From NCBI GenBank assembly GCA_021295695.1, contig JAGWBW010000007.1, positions 40,022 through 73,671 on the forward strand: a DNA stretch of 33,650 bases, written 5' to 3'. Each line of letters opens with the position of its first letter. Within the stretch, counting starts at the first letter, position 1. Made by a program: the position numbers and the translations under genes. This DNA comes from Candidatus Latescibacterota bacterium (GTDB lineage: Bacteria > Latescibacterota > UBA2968). The notes under the pieces were generated by a model that saw only the letters and a list, made by a program, of their open reading frames with translations, was not told the DNA's origin and searched no databases. Of this stretch, positions 31,906-33,650 are shown piece by piece.

Positions 31906-32598
31906 TCAAAAAACATTCGCCTCTTTCATACTCAAAAACCGCTCTGACCCGACGATCAGATGGTCCAACACCTCAATCCCCATAATCTCACCTGCCTGCA
32001 CCATGCGGCGCGTGAGTTCAATATCTTCTCGGCTCGGTGTTACATCACCACTGGGGTGGTTATGCGCCAGAATCACACTCGCAGCAGACGATCCCACGGC
32101 AGGGACAAACACCTCTCGCGGATGCACGAGTGAGGCGTTGAGCGAGCCAACCGACACATTTTCGCGACAAATCACCTGATTTCGCGCATTGAGAAAAAGC
32201 GCTACAAAATATTCCTTGCGCAGATCTTTGATATCTGTCAGCAGTCCCAAAACATCGGCTGGGCTGGTAATAGTAGGCTCAATTCCCATCCCCTGGTTAA
32301 GTCCTCGTTTTGCCAGTTCAAAGCCAGCGACCAAACCCGCGGCCTTTGCCCGCCCGATTCCCTTGATTGTCGTGAGCTTTGTCAGATCCATATCCACGAG
32401 TTCTTTAACTGAAAAGCGCTTGAATATCGCGCGCGAAAATTCCAGCACATTTCGGCCTTCGTATCCCGTTCGCAGCAAAATCGCCAGCAACTCATCATCG
32501 CGCAATGCCTCTGGTCCCAAACGCTCGATTTTTTCTCGTGGCATATCCACATCCGCCACGCCTGCGATACCACCTCTACTTTTCACAAAACCATTCAT
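31906..32598 (-). CDS. radC: RadC-family JAMM/MPN domain protein
   Basis: A 230-residue RadC-like protein. The N-terminal half has helix-hairpin-helix-like segments (LGPEALRDDELLAILLRTG and TIKGIGRAKAAGL). The C-terminal JAMM metalloprotease-type domain shows LAHNHPSGDVTPSREDIELT, with the His pair and Asp that bind zinc, preceded by a catalytic-type Glu in REVFVPAVGS. Despite the name its role in DNA repair is unproven. ATG 32598 has GGGAG 7 nt upstream and is preferred over an in-frame start 11 codons earlier. A stable hairpin and tandem palindromes lie in its leader. Confidence 0.88.
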   Translation of the reverse strand: MNGFVKSRGGIAGVADVDMPREKIERLGPEALRDDELLAILLRTGYEGRNVLEFSRAIFKRFSVKELVDMDLTKLTTIKGIGRAKAAGLVAGFELAKRGLNQGMGIEPTITSPADVLGLLTDIKDLRKEYFVALFLNARNQVICRENVSVGSLNASLVHPREVFVPAVGSSAASVILAHNHPSGDVTPSREDIELTRRMVQAGEIMGIEVLDHLIVGSERFLSMKEANVF

Positions 32599-32608
32599 AT
32601 CCCATCTC

Positions 32609-32635
32609 CCTGATATTGTTTTCCACAACATCAGG
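32609..32635. promoter_or_regulatory. 11-bp hairpin in the radC leader, next to the ribosome site
   Basis: Arms 32609-32619 and 32625-32635 form an 11-bp stem with a single G-T pair and a 5-nt loop. On the minus strand its 3' arm ends in CAGG directly before GAG of the radC ribosome site, so the fold would limit access to part of it. No T-run follows, so it is unlikely to be a terminator. Confidence 0.55.
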
Positions 32636-32680
32636 CAAAATCGGTGCCGTTGATCGGGATATTTTTCAAATCTTTTATTT

Positions 32681-32725
32681 ACAAATACTTATGTATTTGA
32701 GAAAAAAAACAAATACGATATTTGT
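32681..32725. promoter_or_regulatory. Two tandem AT-rich palindromes, candidate operator upstream of radC
   Basis: CAAATAC-TTAT-GTATTTG (32682-32699) and ACAAATA-CGA-TATTTGT (32709-32725) are perfect inverted repeats sharing the ACAAATAC half-site. The two left half-sites are 28 nt apart, close to a whole number of helical turns. They lie 83-127 nt upstream of the radC ATG, where promoter elements are expected, so they may bind a dimeric regulator. The remaining part of the gap 32599-32793 is AT-rich and shows nothing else. Confidence 0.45.
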
Positions 32726-32793
32726 TACAAAATGTTCAATTTACATTCCGAGATATGAACATCCTGTTCATCATCAAGCGCGAAAAAATCTAC

Positions 32794-33603
32794 TCAATCG
32801 ACAGTGCGTTTCTGTGCAAAAAGCCATTTCATAAACACCAGCTCAGGATCACAGCGATCGCTGCTGAGTTGGGTGCTGCCATTGTCGGCACCAGTAATCA
32901 TTTTCATAGCAACACCATGTCCATCCCCCGCCCAGATCGTGAACTTCATGTTCCCACCTAATTTCTTCATCTCTCCAAAAAGTTTTTGAGCGCGTTCGAA
33001 TGGACAGACCTTATCCTGATCCCCGTGGAAAGTCCATATCGGAATATCTTTAATCACTGACGCATCGATAAATTCTTCTGTCTGACGCAGACCCGTTCCG
33101 GCTGAAGGTCCTGCCGCTGCGAAAAAATGGGGGTCAATTTGTAAAAAGATATAGGTACCATGGCCACCCATGGAGTGCCCAAGAATGTATATTCTATCCA
33201 TATCAATGGACGGCAACGTTGCAATGATATCCTTGATCTTTTGGAGGTCTTCTGCATTCCACAAACGACTGACTTGAGGAGCGAGCACATAAGAGGGATA
33301 ATCTGTTCGCCTCTGCTCGTCTGCTAGAAGTCTATTCCAGGCACGCAATTGTTTTCGATTATCTGTCCCCCGGCCACCTCCGCCATGCAATGAAACGATA
33401 ACGGGGTAGCGCTTGTCCGAATCAAAATCTATGGGCTTCAACAGCCGATATGGCATCTCGTTGAAAACATGAGGTTCGTAACGTTCAATCCATTCATTTC
33501 CGTCAGGTTGTGCATCTGTTTCTGATGTGGTAACCAACGAGCAAAACATGGTTGCAACAACTGCGTCCCAAAAATATCTCTTCAATTGCAGAGGTTGATT
33601 CAT
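32794..33603 (-). CDS. Secreted alpha/beta hydrolase (dienelactone-hydrolase/esterase-like)
   Basis: A 269-residue hydrolase that is probably exported: the N-terminus (MNQPLQLKRYFWDAV... to TDAQ) resembles a weak signal peptide. The catalytic Ser is in LGHSMGGHGT, the acid in FHGDQDKVCPFE and the His in AGDGHGV. The HGGGGRG stretch forms the oxyanion side. The layout matches predicted peptidase/feruloyl-esterase-like hydrolases of the LpqC type. The ribosome site AGGA is 7 nt upstream of the ATG. It precedes radC on the same strand, but the 195-nt gap with palindromes suggests separate transcription. The natural substrate is unknown. Confidence 0.85.
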   Translation of the reverse strand: MNQPLQLKRYFWDAVVATMFCSLVTTSETDAQPDGNEWIERYEPHVFNEMPYRLLKPIDFDSDKRYPVIVSLHGGGGRGTDNRKQLRAWNRLLADEQRRTDYPSYVLAPQVSRLWNAEDLQKIKDIIATLPSIDMDRIYILGHSMGGHGTYIFLQIDPHFFAAAGPSAGTGLRQTEEFIDASVIKDIPIWTFHGDQDKVCPFERAQKLFGEMKKLGGNMKFTIWAGDGHGVAMKMITGADNGSTQLSSDRCDPELVFMKWLFAQKRTVD

Positions 33604-33650
33604 GACTTAATCCTTTCTTTAATGGCGAGCATCTTTTTTATTGATTGAAC

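Overview
The window looks like a chromosomal segment of a free-living or marine/soil heterotroph from a deep-branching, poorly cultured bacterial phylum. Secreted proteins carry dockerin-like Asp-rich repeats, and there is a dense mix of sulfatases, Gfo/Idh/MocA dehydrogenases, a phytanoyl-CoA dioxygenase-like protein and an enolase-superfamily enzyme. This is the style of Latescibacterota, Poribacteria and related FCB/PVC genomes; the phylum is inferred from gene style only. The window is almost fully coding. No gene-free stretch exceeds 300 bases: the longest are 15577-15835 (divergent promoter region) and 32599-32793 (radC leader with tandem palindromes). No CRISPR array, IS element, phage gene or rRNA was seen.

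Region 1 (74-12454, minus strand) is a run of nine tightly packed genes that could be one transcript. In transcription order they are: Gfo/Idh/MocA dehydrogenase, sulfatase, alpha/beta hydrolase, PhyH-like dioxygenase, second dehydrogenase, second sulfatase, short CbiX-type chelatase, MFS transporter, and a large secreted subtilase. The subtilase has FG-GAP repeats, an Fn3 domain and a C-terminal dockerin-like pair, and its reading frame is broken near 956-959. Spacings are mostly -4 to +57 nt.

Region 2 (12578-19665) holds a divergent dehydrogenase, a convergent S9 peptidase, and a plus-strand set of sulfatase, mandelate racemase/enolase-family enzyme and dehydrogenase. Regions 1 and 2 together carry three sulfatases without signal peptides, four Gfo/Idh/MocA enzymes, an enolase-superfamily dehydratase/epimerase, a non-haem iron oxygenase, esterase and peptidase. 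They read as intracellular catabolism of sulfated or otherwise decorated small molecules (inference).

Region 3 (19786-22739) has a SixA-type phosphatase, a two-gene module resembling a toxin-antitoxin pair (small basic protein plus DUF2283-like/HTH protein with an RGRP tail), and a secreted BNR-4-type beta-propeller with an N-terminal dockerin-like pair.

Region 4 (22759-27520, minus) is a glycolytic operon with a good sigma70-type promoter and a terminator: pfkA, gap, pgk, tpiA, secG, tRNA-Leu(GAG). The PfkA signature residues predict pyrophosphate dependence. Upstream lie comF and, divergently, a fusion of a HAD phosphatase to a YvcK/GlmR-like domain followed by a stand-alone HAD paralogue. 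Region 5 (31056-33603, minus) has a SAM hydroxide adenosyltransferase, a RadC/JAMM protein and a secreted alpha/beta hydrolase.

Several short, repetitive intergenic motifs lie at gene ends and in some cases encode the first or last residues of the adjoining protein.
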